Notes under the pieces: model-generated
What the model saw: only the letters and a program-made list of their open reading frames with translations
Told to the model about the DNA's origin: nothing
Database searches by the model: none
Shown: positions 55,380-64,000 of the stretch, one piece after another
Position numbering within the stretch: the stretch's first letter is position 1
How the letters are laid out: each line of letters begins with the position of its first letter
Position numbers and translations under genes: made by a program
Source of the DNA: Segatella oulorum JCM 14966
GTDB taxonomy: Bacteria > Bacteroidota > Bacteroidia > Bacteroidales > Bacteroidaceae
Assembly (NCBI RefSeq): GCF_000613785.1
Contig: NZ_BAJQ01000001.1
Coordinates: 62,001 to 126,000 of the forward strand
Length of the DNA stretch: 64,000 nucleotides
Direction of reading: 5' to 3'

Positions 55380-56273
55380 TTAAAACTCAACGTATGGGCG
55401 CAACCGTTCGATGGCTTCCGGGGGGAACGTTTCTAACAATCTCAAATCATTTAATTGCTTCAACTTTCCCTTTAAACGCCGATATTCCACGATGTCGCGC
55501 GCTTGATAGAAGTTGATGTAGGGGTGACGGCGCAACTGATAGAGTGACAATTTGTTTACATTCAGCTTTGATGGCACGACGTTTCCGAGTGAGAAATATT
55601 TTAAAGCGCTTTCGGGAAAATCATTGATTTCGGTTAACTGTTCCACTTTTACATAGCCTCCTAAACGCATGCGGTAGTTAACAATCTGCCGAGCATAGTA
55701 GGGACCGATGCCCGGAATGTGCTGAAATTGTGTGGTGTCGCCCGTGTTTAAATCAATGGTTTGCCCGGGTTTGAGTTTATAGGGATGGGTGGTTACAAGG
55801 CTATCGCCATGCGTTTTTGTGCGTATGGCTTCGGCAAGATGGGCTGCCGGCTGATAGTCTGCGCCAATTTGTATGTAGGGTTTGAGCGAAAGATATTCTT
55901 TTTGGGTGAGTCCATAAAGGCGTGCAAAGTCTGAAGGTGTGCGATAAATGCCCCCTTTTGCACGGTATTTGTAGATGTTTCTCACCTGCCAGGGTTGCAA
56001 ACCTAAGCGCAAAAAGGCTGTGGAGTCGGCGGTGTTGGGGTCGAAAACAAAACGCTCAATACGTCGTTGCGGCACATTGTAATAGGTGGTTTCTTTTGCA
56101 TGTCGACCTTTATAGCCATAGTTTTGCGACGAAGGGGCATAGCTTGCCTCGGTCGTCGTTTGTTCGGTGTCGAGCAGGAAGACGGCGACAAGCGCCACAA
56201 CGGCGATGAATAGCAAGGCAAAGATGGCGCGCCTATCGGCCTTGTTGTAGTAGAAAAAGTCTTTTATAGGCAT
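55380..56273 (-). CDS. Membrane-anchored helix-hairpin-helix (ComEA-like) protein
   Basis: A 297-residue protein from ATG 56273 (MPIKDFFYYNKADRRAI); the frame extends upstream to 56405 but that part overlaps the symporter gene and has no family match. One membrane span (about 15-35) is followed by three helix-hairpin-helix repeats: FDPNTADSTAFLRLGL, IDLNTGDTTQFQHIPGIGPYYARQIV and LNVNKLSLYQLRRHPYI. Such HhH repeats bind DNA in ComEA-type uptake proteins; in Bacteroidetes the role of these long forms is unproven. The gap to the symporter gene is 76 bases. Confidence 0.87.
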   Translation of the reverse strand: MPIKDFFYYNKADRRAIFALLFIAVVALVAVFLLDTEQTTTEASYAPSSQNYGYKGRHAKETTYYNVPQRRIERFVFDPNTADSTAFLRLGLQPWQVRNIYKYRAKGGIYRTPSDFARLYGLTQKEYLSLKPYIQIGADYQPAAHLAEAIRTKTHGDSLVTTHPYKLKPGQTIDLNTGDTTQFQHIPGIGPYYARQIVNYRMRLGGYVKVEQLTEINDFPESALKYFSLGNVVPSKLNVNKLSLYQLRRHPYINFYQARDIVEYRRLKGKLKQLNDLRLLETFPPEAIERLRPYVEF

Positions 56274-56349
56274 AAGGGTGGGTGTGGAATGTGGGGTTCT
56301 GCTTGCTGTTCTATGGTGGAAAACCTTGAAAAAGGAGGGATAGGGTTGT

Positions 56350-57708
56350 TTAAATGAGGTTGAATTGGTGGAGCATGATGGCGAGTATGCCCAGCGGACA
56401 GACATAGCGCATGGAGAAAACGAAGGCTGAATAGCAATGATAGCGCAGGGTTCCCCAGTTGGTTAGCTCGTCTTTCACAATCTGTTGGGGCACCACCCAG
56501 CCCACAAACACGCACATTAGCATGCCGCCTATGGGCAGCATCAGCTGCCCGGTGACGAAATCGAATAAATCAAAAAGGTCTTTTCCAAACAAGGAAAGGG
56601 TGTCTTTTTGACCGATGGAAAGCGAACAAACAGCACCAATAACGGCACAAGAGAGGGTGACAATCCATGCTCCTGCTTTGCGCGAGATGTGCAACTCCTC
56701 ATAAAAGAAGGCGGTGTTGACCTCGTGAAGCGATATTAATGATGTTAAAGCCGCTAATGAAAGTAGCGCATAGAACAGCAGAGCGATGATCCAACCCAAC
56801 ACAGGTGCTCCCGAAAAAGCTTGATTAAACACGTTGGGGAGCGTGATAAAAATGAGCGATGGACCGCTATCAGGGCTTATTCCGACAGAAAAAGCGGCTG
56901 GAAAAATCATCAATCCCGCCAGAATAGCTACGAAAAGGTCGATGAAACCAATCTGTATGGCCGAGGTGGTGAGGTTGGTTTTGCGGTTGAAATAGCTGGC
57001 ATAGGTGCACAAACAGCCCATGGCAATGCTCATAGAATAGAAACATTGCCCCAAAGCATTGAGGAAAACGTCGCCCGTTACCTTTGAAAAGTCGGGCTTT
57101 AACAAGAACGTTATGCCTGCAGAAGCGCCTGGAAGCAAGCACGCTGCAACAACAATGATGAGCAAAAGGATGAAAAGGGTGGGCATCATGAGTTTGGAAG
57201 CTTTCTCGATTCCGTTGCGCACGCCATGCACAATGATATAATGTGTGATGAGAAAGATGACCACTGTCCAAAATATAGGGCGTATAGGGTCAGTGGAAAA
57301 AGCAACGAAATAGTCTTTAACGTAGTTGGGATCGCCCTTTAGTTCGCCCATGATGGACGCATAAACATAGTTCAAACACCATCCCGAAACCACGGCATAA
57401 TAGCCCGTAATGAGGAAACCTGTGAGCACTTCTAAGTAGCCAATCCACTTCCATTTGCTGCCGTTTGCCAAACGTGTGTAGGCTCTTGCGGTGTTGGAAG
57501 CGCCGTGACGGCCAATTAAGAACTCGGCAATCATGCAGGGAATTCCTAACACAATGACACACGCTATATAGATAAAAATGTAAGCAGCGCCACCATTTTC
57601 GCCGGTCATATAGGGGAAACGCCAAACGTTTCCAAGCCCGACGGCTGACCCGGCGGTAGCTAAAATAACACCTATTTTGCTTCCAAACTTTGCTCTTTCT
57701 TCTGCCAT
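56350..57708 (-). CDS. Neurotransmitter:sodium symporter family (NSS) transporter
   Basis: A 452-residue inner-membrane protein with about 11-12 spans. The NSS signature is at the N terminus: ATAGSAVGLGNVWRFPY followed by GENGGAAY, which line the sodium and substrate sites (as in LeuT). Unwound helix-6-type segment NALGQCFYSMSIAMG is also present. Expected substrates are amino acids, possibly tryptophan or branched-chain ones, imported with sodium. The frame is intact and the length normal. It lies apart from other transport genes. Confidence 0.93.
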   Translation of the reverse strand: MAEERAKFGSKIGVILATAGSAVGLGNVWRFPYMTGENGGAAYIFIYIACVIVLGIPCMIAEFLIGRHGASNTARAYTRLANGSKWKWIGYLEVLTGFLITGYYAVVSGWCLNYVYASIMGELKGDPNYVKDYFVAFSTDPIRPIFWTVVIFLITHYIIVHGVRNGIEKASKLMMPTLFILLLIIVVAACLLPGASAGITFLLKPDFSKVTGDVFLNALGQCFYSMSIAMGCLCTYASYFNRKTNLTTSAIQIGFIDLFVAILAGLMIFPAAFSVGISPDSGPSLIFITLPNVFNQAFSGAPVLGWIIALLFYALLSLAALTSLISLHEVNTAFFYEELHISRKAGAWIVTLSCAVIGAVCSLSIGQKDTLSLFGKDLFDLFDFVTGQLMLPIGGMLMCVFVGWVVPQQIVKDELTNWGTLRYHCYSAFVFSMRYVCPLGILAIMLHQFNLI

Positions 57709-57924
57709 TTTATTACAATTTACACTAATTGAATTGCAAAGTTATAGAAAATAATCCATATTTTCTATTAAAATAAAAGTTTTTAGTGCAATTAGGTTTG
57801 ATTCAATAAATAACGAATAGCATTTCCTTTCATGATGATATTTATCTATTTCTGCCATGAAAAGTATTGTAAATGATGCTAACTGCGCCTTTTTCTACCG
57901 TATGGTTATGGCGCTTAAACAAAA

Positions 57925-57962
57925 GATGCTTTGCATAAGTCGGGTGACTTACGCAAAGCATC
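57925..57962 (-). terminator. Terminator of susCD pair 2
   Basis: A 16-base stem with one mismatch (57925-57940 with 57947-57962), 6-base loop, followed on the minus strand by TTTTGTTT. It lies 17 bases after the SusD stop codon. Confidence 0.85.
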
Positions 57963-57978
57963 GAAGATAAATAGGGGA

Positions 57979-59604
57979 TTAATGGCTGTTGGTATCCCAC
58001 CAAACGCGCACGTTCATGCCATCTCCTTTGCCACCATTGAGGGTGCTTGCTGTGGCATGTGGGTTGTCACGTCGTTCTGCATCGGGATAGCGGAGCTTCT
58101 TAACAAACTCACCATTGGCAGGATTAATGTCGGGATTATCGCTCTTATGAACAGGCATTAAGTTGGGATAGCCCGTTCTACGGAACTCAGCCCAGGCCTC
58201 AATACCATCGGGATAGAGCGCAATCCATTTCTGAGTGATGATTTGTTTGAGCTTGGTTGCAGTCGGAGCAGCGTTGTTCCATGCTACATTGCCTGTGGTA
58301 ATATAGGTGTTGTCATTGGCTGTTGAGTATAAAGCATCATCAACACCTGCACGTGACTCTGCAAACGATGCACGAATTCCTTTTTCATAATTGGTTTGTG
58401 CATTACCGGCTCCAGCCCAACCACGCACGGCTGCTTCGGCTTTTAAGAAGCAAACTTCAGAATAGCCCATGATTTTGAGGGGTAAAGTGAGGACGGTATT
58501 GTCGATATCTTTGCCTGAAGTGTTCCACTGTGGAAAGGCTTGAAGTCCCCAAGGAAAGGAGTTATTCTCGAAACCATATTGCGCATAGCCCGACGCATCC
58601 TTAGCCAACAACATTTGATCGGTAACACCATTGGGCACACCTTGGAACTGTTCGCCGGGGAATGTAGCCAACGTTCCGGCCTTTGCAGCGTTGAGATAGC
58701 CTTGCGTTTGGCCAAACCACATCGGCATACGAGGGTCAACAACGGTGCTTTCATGCTTGAAAATATTCTCCATTGTCTTGCTCATTACGAAACCATTCCA
58801 CGCGCAAATCATGTACAAAGGATGGCCCCATCCGGCCGTAGCAAAGATTTTTTCCATGGCACTTTCGTCTTCATCGCTCATCACACCGGCTGCAAGTGCG
58901 GCTTCACCTTCGGCTTTTGCTTTCGCAGGATCGATGTTTGTAAGACGCAGTGCATAGCGTAATCGTAGCGAGTTTGCAAACTTTCTCCACTTTTGTATGT
59001 TGCCTGCATAGATTAAATCTTGCTGATCGGTGCAGGTTTCTTGCCCGGTAAGGTTCTGATTGAGCGCATCACTGGCCTCGGTAAGCTCTTTAAAAATGTC
59101 ATAATAGATATCTTTCTGTGCATCGTAAGCAGGGCCATCATTACCTAATGCAGCTGCAGAATAGGGAATATCACCATAGATGTCGGTCATGGCTGCTGTG
59201 CGTTCGGCCACGATGATGCGCATCATTTGGTAGATATTGCTATAAGATGGGTGGGTAGCTACTTCGTTCTTGAGCATCTTTAGATGCTTAAGTGCCGTGA
59301 AATAAGGGTTCCAAAATCCAGCCATTGCCCACCCATCATTGTAGCCATAGCGGTCTGAATTCCAACCATTCTGCGTGTTTGTGAAATACTGTGCATAGAA
59401 CTGTGTATATAGATTCTCACCAACCTGATAGGCAAAACAATCGACATTCGTAGCCCATTCAATGACCGAAGGCAGCGTATAAGCCGGACTAACATCCAAA
59501 GCTGCTGCGGGATTGGTGTTCATACTGTCAAAGCTATCTGTGCAAGCTGTCATCAATGGAATGGCAAGTGCACAATAACCGATAAATTTATTGAACTGTT
59601 TCAT
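57979..59604 (-). CDS. SusD/RagB-like outer-membrane lipoprotein (SusD-like_2 type)
   Basis: A 541-residue lipoprotein with lipobox LMTAC (Cys about 21). It belongs to the SusD-like_2 group: DSFDSMNTNPAAALDVSPAY at the mature N terminus, AERTAAMTDIYGDIPYSAA, and the C-terminal RRTGYPNLMP. It differs from the SusD of pair 1, which has the classical ERMREFLFEGKRW hallmark. It follows its SusC by 15 bases and is closed by a terminator. It should bind substrate over the SusC channel; no enzyme genes accompany the pair, so the substrate is unknown (in this group peptides as well as glycans are possible). Confidence 0.92.
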   Translation of the reverse strand: MKQFNKFIGYCALAIPLMTACTDSFDSMNTNPAAALDVSPAYTLPSVIEWATNVDCFAYQVGENLYTQFYAQYFTNTQNGWNSDRYGYNDGWAMAGFWNPYFTALKHLKMLKNEVATHPSYSNIYQMMRIIVAERTAAMTDIYGDIPYSAAALGNDGPAYDAQKDIYYDIFKELTEASDALNQNLTGQETCTDQQDLIYAGNIQKWRKFANSLRLRYALRLTNIDPAKAKAEGEAALAAGVMSDEDESAMEKIFATAGWGHPLYMICAWNGFVMSKTMENIFKHESTVVDPRMPMWFGQTQGYLNAAKAGTLATFPGEQFQGVPNGVTDQMLLAKDASGYAQYGFENNSFPWGLQAFPQWNTSGKDIDNTVLTLPLKIMGYSEVCFLKAEAAVRGWAGAGNAQTNYEKGIRASFAESRAGVDDALYSTANDNTYITTGNVAWNNAAPTATKLKQIITQKWIALYPDGIEAWAEFRRTGYPNLMPVHKSDNPDINPANGEFVKKLRYPDAERRDNPHATASTLNGGKGDGMNVRVWWDTNSH

Positions 59605-59619
59605 AGTCGTCTTGTAGTT

Positions 59620-62600
59620 TTAAAATTTGACATTAAGTGAGAAACCGATGGCCCGTGTAGGTGGAAGTGAAGCATATTCAAAGGCTTGTGCGTAGTCTTC
59701 TCGTGAGAAAGACGACTCTGCACTGACGGGAGCTTTCTTATAGAAGTAGAAGAGATTACGGGCTACAAGTGAAAGCTTTACAGCCTTTAATGGTGTTTGT
59801 GAGAGCCATTTCTTAGGCAAAGTCCAACCGAGTGCCAACTCACCCATCTTGATATATGTACGCTTATACATAAATTCTTCTGCTACTGCAGATGAGCCAC
59901 CAATAGAGTTATAGAAAGCTTCTGCTTTAACACTGGTTGTATTCTTTTGGCCAGTACTCTCGACAATACCATCGAAAACCATTCCATCACGACCACTAAG
60001 GCTACGTTTTGAGTTTCCTGCAGTCGTAGCATAAGCATCGGTCATGGAGATAAAGTCACCACCATAGAGCACATCTACTAAGGCTGTGAGCGAGAAATCG
60101 CGCCAAGTTACGGTGTTACCAATAGAGCCTGTCCACTTAGGCATCATGTTACCAATGACCTTATCGGTCTCTTTTAATGGTAAACCATCCGTTCCTACGA
60201 GTACATTACCATTGGCATCGCGCTTATAAGCATTAGCAGCTACGATGTCACCAAATTGACTTCCTTCATTCACAACTACTGAAGCGACGCGCGTTGAACC
60301 GAGTGTATAGCGCTTGATTTGCTTGGTAAGCGCGTTACATTTTGTACGGTTCATGCCCCAGTTGAGATTGATATCCCAGCGCAAGTCTTTGGTTTGCACG
60401 GGCGTTCCATTTAACATCAGCTCCACACCATGGCTCGTAATCTCACCGGCATTAAACATTCTTGCCTCATAACCGGATGAAGAAGCGGTGCCAATAGAAA
60501 GTATTTGGTTGCGCGTTATCGTATTATAATAGGTGAAATCAAGCCCCAAACGATTCTTAAACATACGGTATTCCAAACCGATTTCCCAAGAATTGGTCTT
60601 CTCAGGCTTAAGATCTAACAACGGATAGGTAGTGGGAAGTTGCATTTCGAGCAATGAATTGACGTTGCTGGAGCGCGTTGCGTAGGTATAAGCAATCTGA
60701 TATGGGTTTGTATCATTGCCCACTTGCGCCCATGATCCGCGTACTTTCAAGTAATCAATCGCTTCCGGAAGTTTCACCATTTGAGAGATAATGCCCGAGA
60801 GACTGACTGAAGGATAAAAGTAGGAACGATTGCTTTTTGGCAAAGTTGACGACCAATCGTTGCGCCCTGTGACATCAAGATAGAGCATACTCTTATAACC
60901 AAGGCTTCCACTGAAGAAGACACTCTGAATCTCTTTCTTAGAATAATATTCAGAAGCCTCGCGCTTTGTGCCGTTACCCATGTAGATAAAAAGCGGTATT
61001 TGGAATAAGCCTGCGTTGCCAGACAACGTCTCATGAGTGATATTATAAACGGAAGTACCTAAGTTTACATTGACATCAAAGAGGCCAAACCCTTTATTAA
61101 ATGCCAAGATGAGGTCTGAATTGAATTCCTTAGTGCTCGTACGACTATGCGTATATTGCGTAGCATCGTTCGAACCATCACCCAAATACTTCGTATAATT
61201 CCGATATTTGTCATTGTACATATCGATACTTGTGCGACCGGTGAGCTTAAGATAATTGGTGAAAGTAATGGTAGCGCTCACTTGTCCCATGAGCCTGTCG
61301 CGTACATTTTCATTGCCGTTATCAGGCATTATCAAGCCATAAGGGTTCGTATTCGAATTGGAAGGCCCCGTCCAATTGATGGTATGCCTATTCCGAATGA
61401 AATCATTTGCCAAATCTTGCAGACGAATACTCCGCGGCATTTGGACAAAACGTTGCATAATTCCGTATTCACCCATACCCGGTGCATTGCGTGTTACCTC
61501 GTGCATATAGGTACCTTTAACCCCAAGGCTAATCCAATCGTTATTGAGTTCGGTATTCACACCATAGTATTGACGATTGAGTTTATGATTAGGGGTTATG
61601 CCATTGTTACGCGAATCTGTGAAAGAGAAACGTGTACGCACATTTTTACTACCCGAAGAAGCAACGATAGAGTTGTTCATTTGGCTTCCGGTATTATAAA
61701 ACTCTTTGAGGAAATCCTTTTGGGGAAGCATTGGATAAGAGCGATTCTCAGTGTCATAACCATAAATATTGCGCCAACTCTTTATGGTTTGTCCCTCCAT
61801 CTTCGGTCCCCAACTGCCTGAAGCTCCCGAGTTAAACTTACCATCTGACCCTTGACCATACACATCTTGGTACTTATAGGGGCTGTAGATATTGGTAAAT
61901 TCCACATTACCGTTGTATTCAAAGGTTAGAGGTTGCCCATAAGCACCGCTCTTAGTCGTGATGACAATAGCACCATTCTGCGCCCGACTACCATAGAGTG
62001 CGGCTGCATTAGCGCCTTTTAGCACGGAAATCGTTGCAATATCCTCTGGGTTAATCTGCGAAGCCGACCCATAACTATCAGTTCCTCCCCATTGACTAGC
62101 GGTCTGAGCGGATTCATCATTGATGGGAATTCCATCGACAACCCAAAGCGGTTGGTTGTTACCTCCAAGTGAATTAAGTCCGCGCATCACGATACGTGTC
62201 GAGCCACCTAAGCCAGTTCCTGATTGAGTAATCTGCACACCGGCCACCTTTCCTTGCAGCATGTTGGCTACAGAGGTTGATTTATTTTCGGTCAACCCTG
62301 CTGTATTTACTTCTTGCAGCGCATAACCGAGGGCTTTTTTCTCACGTTTAATCCCCAGTGCAGTAACCACAACTTCATTGAGTTCGGTGTCTTCTGCGCT
62401 CATAGAAATCTTTAAATGGGTCTTACCTTCTACGGCGATCATCTTATCTCCATAGCCGATGTAGCTTACAGTGAGCGTAGCATTAGGTTTCACACGCAGT
62501 GAAAAATTACCGTCTGCATCGGTAATTGTTCCATTTCGTGTACCTTCTTCAAAGACACTGGCGCCCACAATGGGTTCGCCTTTTTCATCAACAATAGTAC

Positions 62601-62742
62601 CAGTAATGGTCTTTTGTTGTTGCACAACTGCCGACGGAGCCGGCATTCTCCCTGCCGCAAAGCCTGTTTGCGGCACTGATAGCATCATAACACTAATGAG
62701 TAGTGTCGACGCTGTACCAATTTTTTTACCTTGACTTGTCAT
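59620..62742 (-). CDS. SusC/RagA family TonB-dependent outer-membrane transporter
   Basis: An intact 1040-residue SusC. Order: signal peptide (about 1-30), carboxypeptidase-like domain (GTIVDEKGEPIVGASVF), TonB box-like ELNEVVVTALGIKREKK, plug domain (QITQSGTGLGGSTRIVMRG, NNQPLWVVDGIPI, INPEDIATISVLKG, NGAIVITTKSG), then the beta-barrel with terminal GFSLNVKF. It is first in a two-gene operon with SusD 2, behind a full consensus promoter. No sigma/anti-sigma genes are adjacent. Unlike susC 1 its frame is unbroken. Confidence 0.95.
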   Translation of the reverse strand: MTSQGKKIGTASTLLISVMMLSVPQTGFAAGRMPAPSAVVQQQKTITGTIVDEKGEPIVGASVFEEGTRNGTITDADGNFSLRVKPNATLTVSYIGYGDKMIAVEGKTHLKISMSAEDTELNEVVVTALGIKREKKALGYALQEVNTAGLTENKSTSVANMLQGKVAGVQITQSGTGLGGSTRIVMRGLNSLGGNNQPLWVVDGIPINDESAQTASQWGGTDSYGSASQINPEDIATISVLKGANAAALYGSRAQNGAIVITTKSGAYGQPLTFEYNGNVEFTNIYSPYKYQDVYGQGSDGKFNSGASGSWGPKMEGQTIKSWRNIYGYDTENRSYPMLPQKDFLKEFYNTGSQMNNSIVASSGSKNVRTRFSFTDSRNNGITPNHKLNRQYYGVNTELNNDWISLGVKGTYMHEVTRNAPGMGEYGIMQRFVQMPRSIRLQDLANDFIRNRHTINWTGPSNSNTNPYGLIMPDNGNENVRDRLMGQVSATITFTNYLKLTGRTSIDMYNDKYRNYTKYLGDGSNDATQYTHSRTSTKEFNSDLILAFNKGFGLFDVNVNLGTSVYNITHETLSGNAGLFQIPLFIYMGNGTKREASEYYSKKEIQSVFFSGSLGYKSMLYLDVTGRNDWSSTLPKSNRSYFYPSVSLSGIISQMVKLPEAIDYLKVRGSWAQVGNDTNPYQIAYTYATRSSNVNSLLEMQLPTTYPLLDLKPEKTNSWEIGLEYRMFKNRLGLDFTYYNTITRNQILSIGTASSSGYEARMFNAGEITSHGVELMLNGTPVQTKDLRWDINLNWGMNRTKCNALTKQIKRYTLGSTRVASVVVNEGSQFGDIVAANAYKRDANGNVLVGTDGLPLKETDKVIGNMMPKWTGSIGNTVTWRDFSLTALVDVLYGGDFISMTDAYATTAGNSKRSLSGRDGMVFDGIVESTGQKNTTSVKAEAFYNSIGGSSAVAEEFMYKRTYIKMGELALGWTLPKKWLSQTPLKAVKLSLVARNLFYFYKKAPVSAESSFSREDYAQAFEYASLPPTRAIGFSLNVKF

Positions 62743-62792
62743 AGTTAAAGGTCTTAGTTTAATAATACTTATTTTTTTTAGCTATATGTTTG

Positions 62793-62824
62793 CAAATATA
62801 AGCGGATTTCTTCTTACTGCCAAA
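62793..62824 (-). promoter_or_regulatory. Promoter of susCD pair 2
   Basis: On the minus strand TTTG (62824-62821), 20 bases, TATATTTG (62800-62793): a full consensus. The predicted start is near 62788, about 45 bases before the susC start. The remainder of 62825-63125 holds no gene. Confidence 0.8.
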
Positions 62825-63125
62825 TAATTTAAAAAGAAATATGAATAAATTGAAATAAAAAAATAAATTTAATTATATTCCAATAGTAAGAATAGGTCAA
62901 GAGACAGCCTTTTAGCTTGTTTTTGAGATGAATTTCTTAGCCTTTAAAAATAAATTGCAATGTGAGATTCCGGTAATTTGAGCCAAAGGCACAAGCATCA
63001 TTTGCCACAATGCGGAAAGATGGCCCCCGCTTTCGCACATCAATCCTCGGTAATGTTATGATAAAAGCTTCGCACAAACAAGGCGCATGCCCTCAATATA
63101 CCTTCGCTCATAATCTTTATCCCCT

Positions 63126-63626
63126 CTAAAGATAGCCCTCAGGCAATGTGTCTCGCCACTGTTTAAAGGGATAATGCAGCAGCGATGAGTTATAAAAGCG
63201 GTGGTCACCCGTGACTTCTTTGCCGATAAATTCAGGTTTCATAAAAGCTTCATCTTTCTGCGAAAGCTCTACCTCTGCCATCACAAGTCCTTCGTTTTCT
63301 CCTAAGAACTCATCCACTTCAAAGGTATATTTGCCGCTCTTTACCAAATAACGCCACTTGTCTATGCAACCACCTTTACATAATTTCATCAAGTTGTTTG
63401 CCTCATCTAAGGTAATTTCTTTTTCGAATTCGTAGCGCGAAAGCCCCCCATCCGTTGAGCGAGATTTTATGGTTAAGTAGGCCTTTTCATCGCGGATGCG
63501 CACCCGAACAGTAGCCCCTTCAGCAGGGATATAGCCCTGTTGAATGTGGCTTTTGGCATAGGAGGCGTTGCGATAGGCGCCTCCTTTCTTCACCAAGAAT
63601 TTGCGTTCGATTTCTAATCCGCTCAT
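63126..63626 (-). CDS. CYTH domain protein (triphosphate-tunnel enzyme)
   Basis: A 166-residue CYTH/TTM protein from ATG 63626 (MSGLEIERKFLVKKG). The hallmark ExExK motif is EIERK at residues 5-9; further tunnel residues lie in VRVRIRDEKAYLTIKS, YEFEKEI, WRYLV, FEVDEF and MAEVEL. Such bacterial proteins are often inorganic triphosphatases; adenylate cyclase activity is rarer. The open frame continues upstream to 63683 but the extension overlaps the small membrane protein. Its start overlaps that gene's stop by 4 bases (ATGA). Confidence 0.92.
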   Translation of the reverse strand: MSGLEIERKFLVKKGGAYRNASYAKSHIQQGYIPAEGATVRVRIRDEKAYLTIKSRSTDGGLSRYEFEKEITLDEANNLMKLCKGGCIDKWRYLVKSGKYTFEVDEFLGENEGLVMAEVELSQKDEAFMKPEFIGKEVTGDHRFYNSSLLHYPFKQWRDTLPEGYL

Positions 63627-63772
63627 TGCATGACGGCAATCACGGTCAGATAGACAAGTGCTAACACGATTAACACGATGCAAATGATGCGAACAATGCC
63701 TTTACCTTGTTCTTCATTTTTCTTTAAATGAGCGGCCTTCTTAGCCTTTCTCAATACTTTGTTGTTGCTCAT
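63623..63772 (-). CDS. Small single-span membrane protein
   Basis: A 49-residue protein: a basic N-terminal half (MSNNKVLRKAKKAAHLKKNE) followed by one hydrophobic span (IVRIICIVLIVLALVYLTVI) and a short end. The basic-then-hydrophobic order predicts N-in topology. It is tightly placed between prfB (32 bases upstream) and the CYTH gene (ATGA overlap), which strongly supports translation. No family is recognised. Confidence 0.75.
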   Translation of the reverse strand: MSNNKVLRKAKKAAHLKKNEEQGKGIVRIICIVLIVLALVYLTVIAVMQ

Positions 63773-63804
63773 CGTTATAAAATTTTTATGGTTGAAGTTG
63801 TTCT

Positions 63805-64000
63805 TTATGCTTCTTTTGCTGCCGAATCGGCTGCCGCAAACTCCATTAAATAGGCTTTAATAAAGTCATCTAACTTACCATCCATCACGGCATCGACATC
63901 CGAAGTCTGATAATTGGTGCGATGATCTTTCACGCGCCGGTCGTCGAAAACATAGCTGCGGATTTGACTTCCCCACTCTATTTTCTTCTTCCCGGCTTCA
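63805..64000 (-). CDS. prfB: Peptide chain release factor 2, C-terminal part
   Basis: The window edge cuts this gene; only the last 64 codons are present. The translation includes [20 protein letters not shown] and [20 protein letters not shown], which match the C-terminal end of RF-2 (release at UAA and UGA). The end [19 protein letters not shown] is a short species-specific tail. The GGQ and SPF motifs and the programmed-frameshift site, if any, lie outside the window. Confidence 0.9.
   Translation of the reverse strand, partial: EAGKKKIEWGSQIRSYVFDDRRVKDHRTNYQTSDVDAVMDGKLDDFIKAYLMEFAAADSAAKEA

Overview
The window looks like chromosomal DNA of a Bacteroidales bacterium, most likely Prevotella or a close relative. 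The evidence is two SusC/SusD pairs, Bacteroidetes-type promoters (TTTG, about 20 bases, then TAnnTTTG), an S46 dipeptidyl peptidase, a fused SpmA/SpmB-type protein and the gene order rimP-nusA-infB-sufBCDS. No phage, plasmid or intact insertion sequence is visible.

Layout. 1-690: dps. 693-5280 (minus): a sulfur amino-acid operon (gamma-synthase-type enzyme, MalY-type lyase) followed by dipeptidyl carboxypeptidase dcp. 5874-10835 (plus): SusC/SusD pair 1. 10836-11829: a non-coding stretch with three different tandem repeats, the last running into the end of rnhB. 11803-22200 (minus): rimP-nusA-infB-sufB-sufC-sufD-sufS-rnhB, i.e. transcription/translation factors plus Fe-S assembly. 22513-24177 (minus): S41 protease. 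24336-31976 (plus): tRNA-Asn, ribF, a CPBP protease, an SpmA/SpmB-like membrane protein, a flippase and DPP7. 32817-54331 (minus): one 21.5-kb operon of about 20 genes. 54882-57708 (minus): a DUF4252-like protein, a helix-hairpin-helix protein and a sodium symporter. 57979-62742 (minus): SusC/SusD pair 2. 63126-64000 (minus): CYTH protein, small membrane protein and the end of prfB.

The 21.5-kb operon is the main feature. It has an aryl-polyene/flexirubin-like set: ketoreductase, three ketosynthases, two hot-dog dehydratases, a thioesterase-like protein, two acyl carrier proteins, an O-methyltransferase, several acyltransferases (one fused to a glycosyltransferase), a LolA-like carrier and an MMPL exporter fused to an acyltransferase and a methyltransferase domain. 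Unusual points are two ketosynthases each fused in frame to a truncated chain-length-factor-like partner (one also to an ACP), two adjacent CrtI-like flavoproteins, and no ammonia lyase, acyl ligase or DarA/DarB-type gene. A plausible model is that the KS/KR/dehydratase/ACP set builds a polyunsaturated chain, the flavoproteins and methyltransferase modify it, the acyltransferases attach it to a lipid, and LolA/MMPL export it to the outer membrane. The product is inferred, not shown.

Sequence quality. About 15 genes, including essential ones (infB, nusA, rimP, sufC), are broken by roughly 20 single-base losses, mostly in short homopolymers and all in the same direction. These are best read as sequencing errors. 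For those genes the coordinates cover the repaired reading frame, and the place of the lost base is given.
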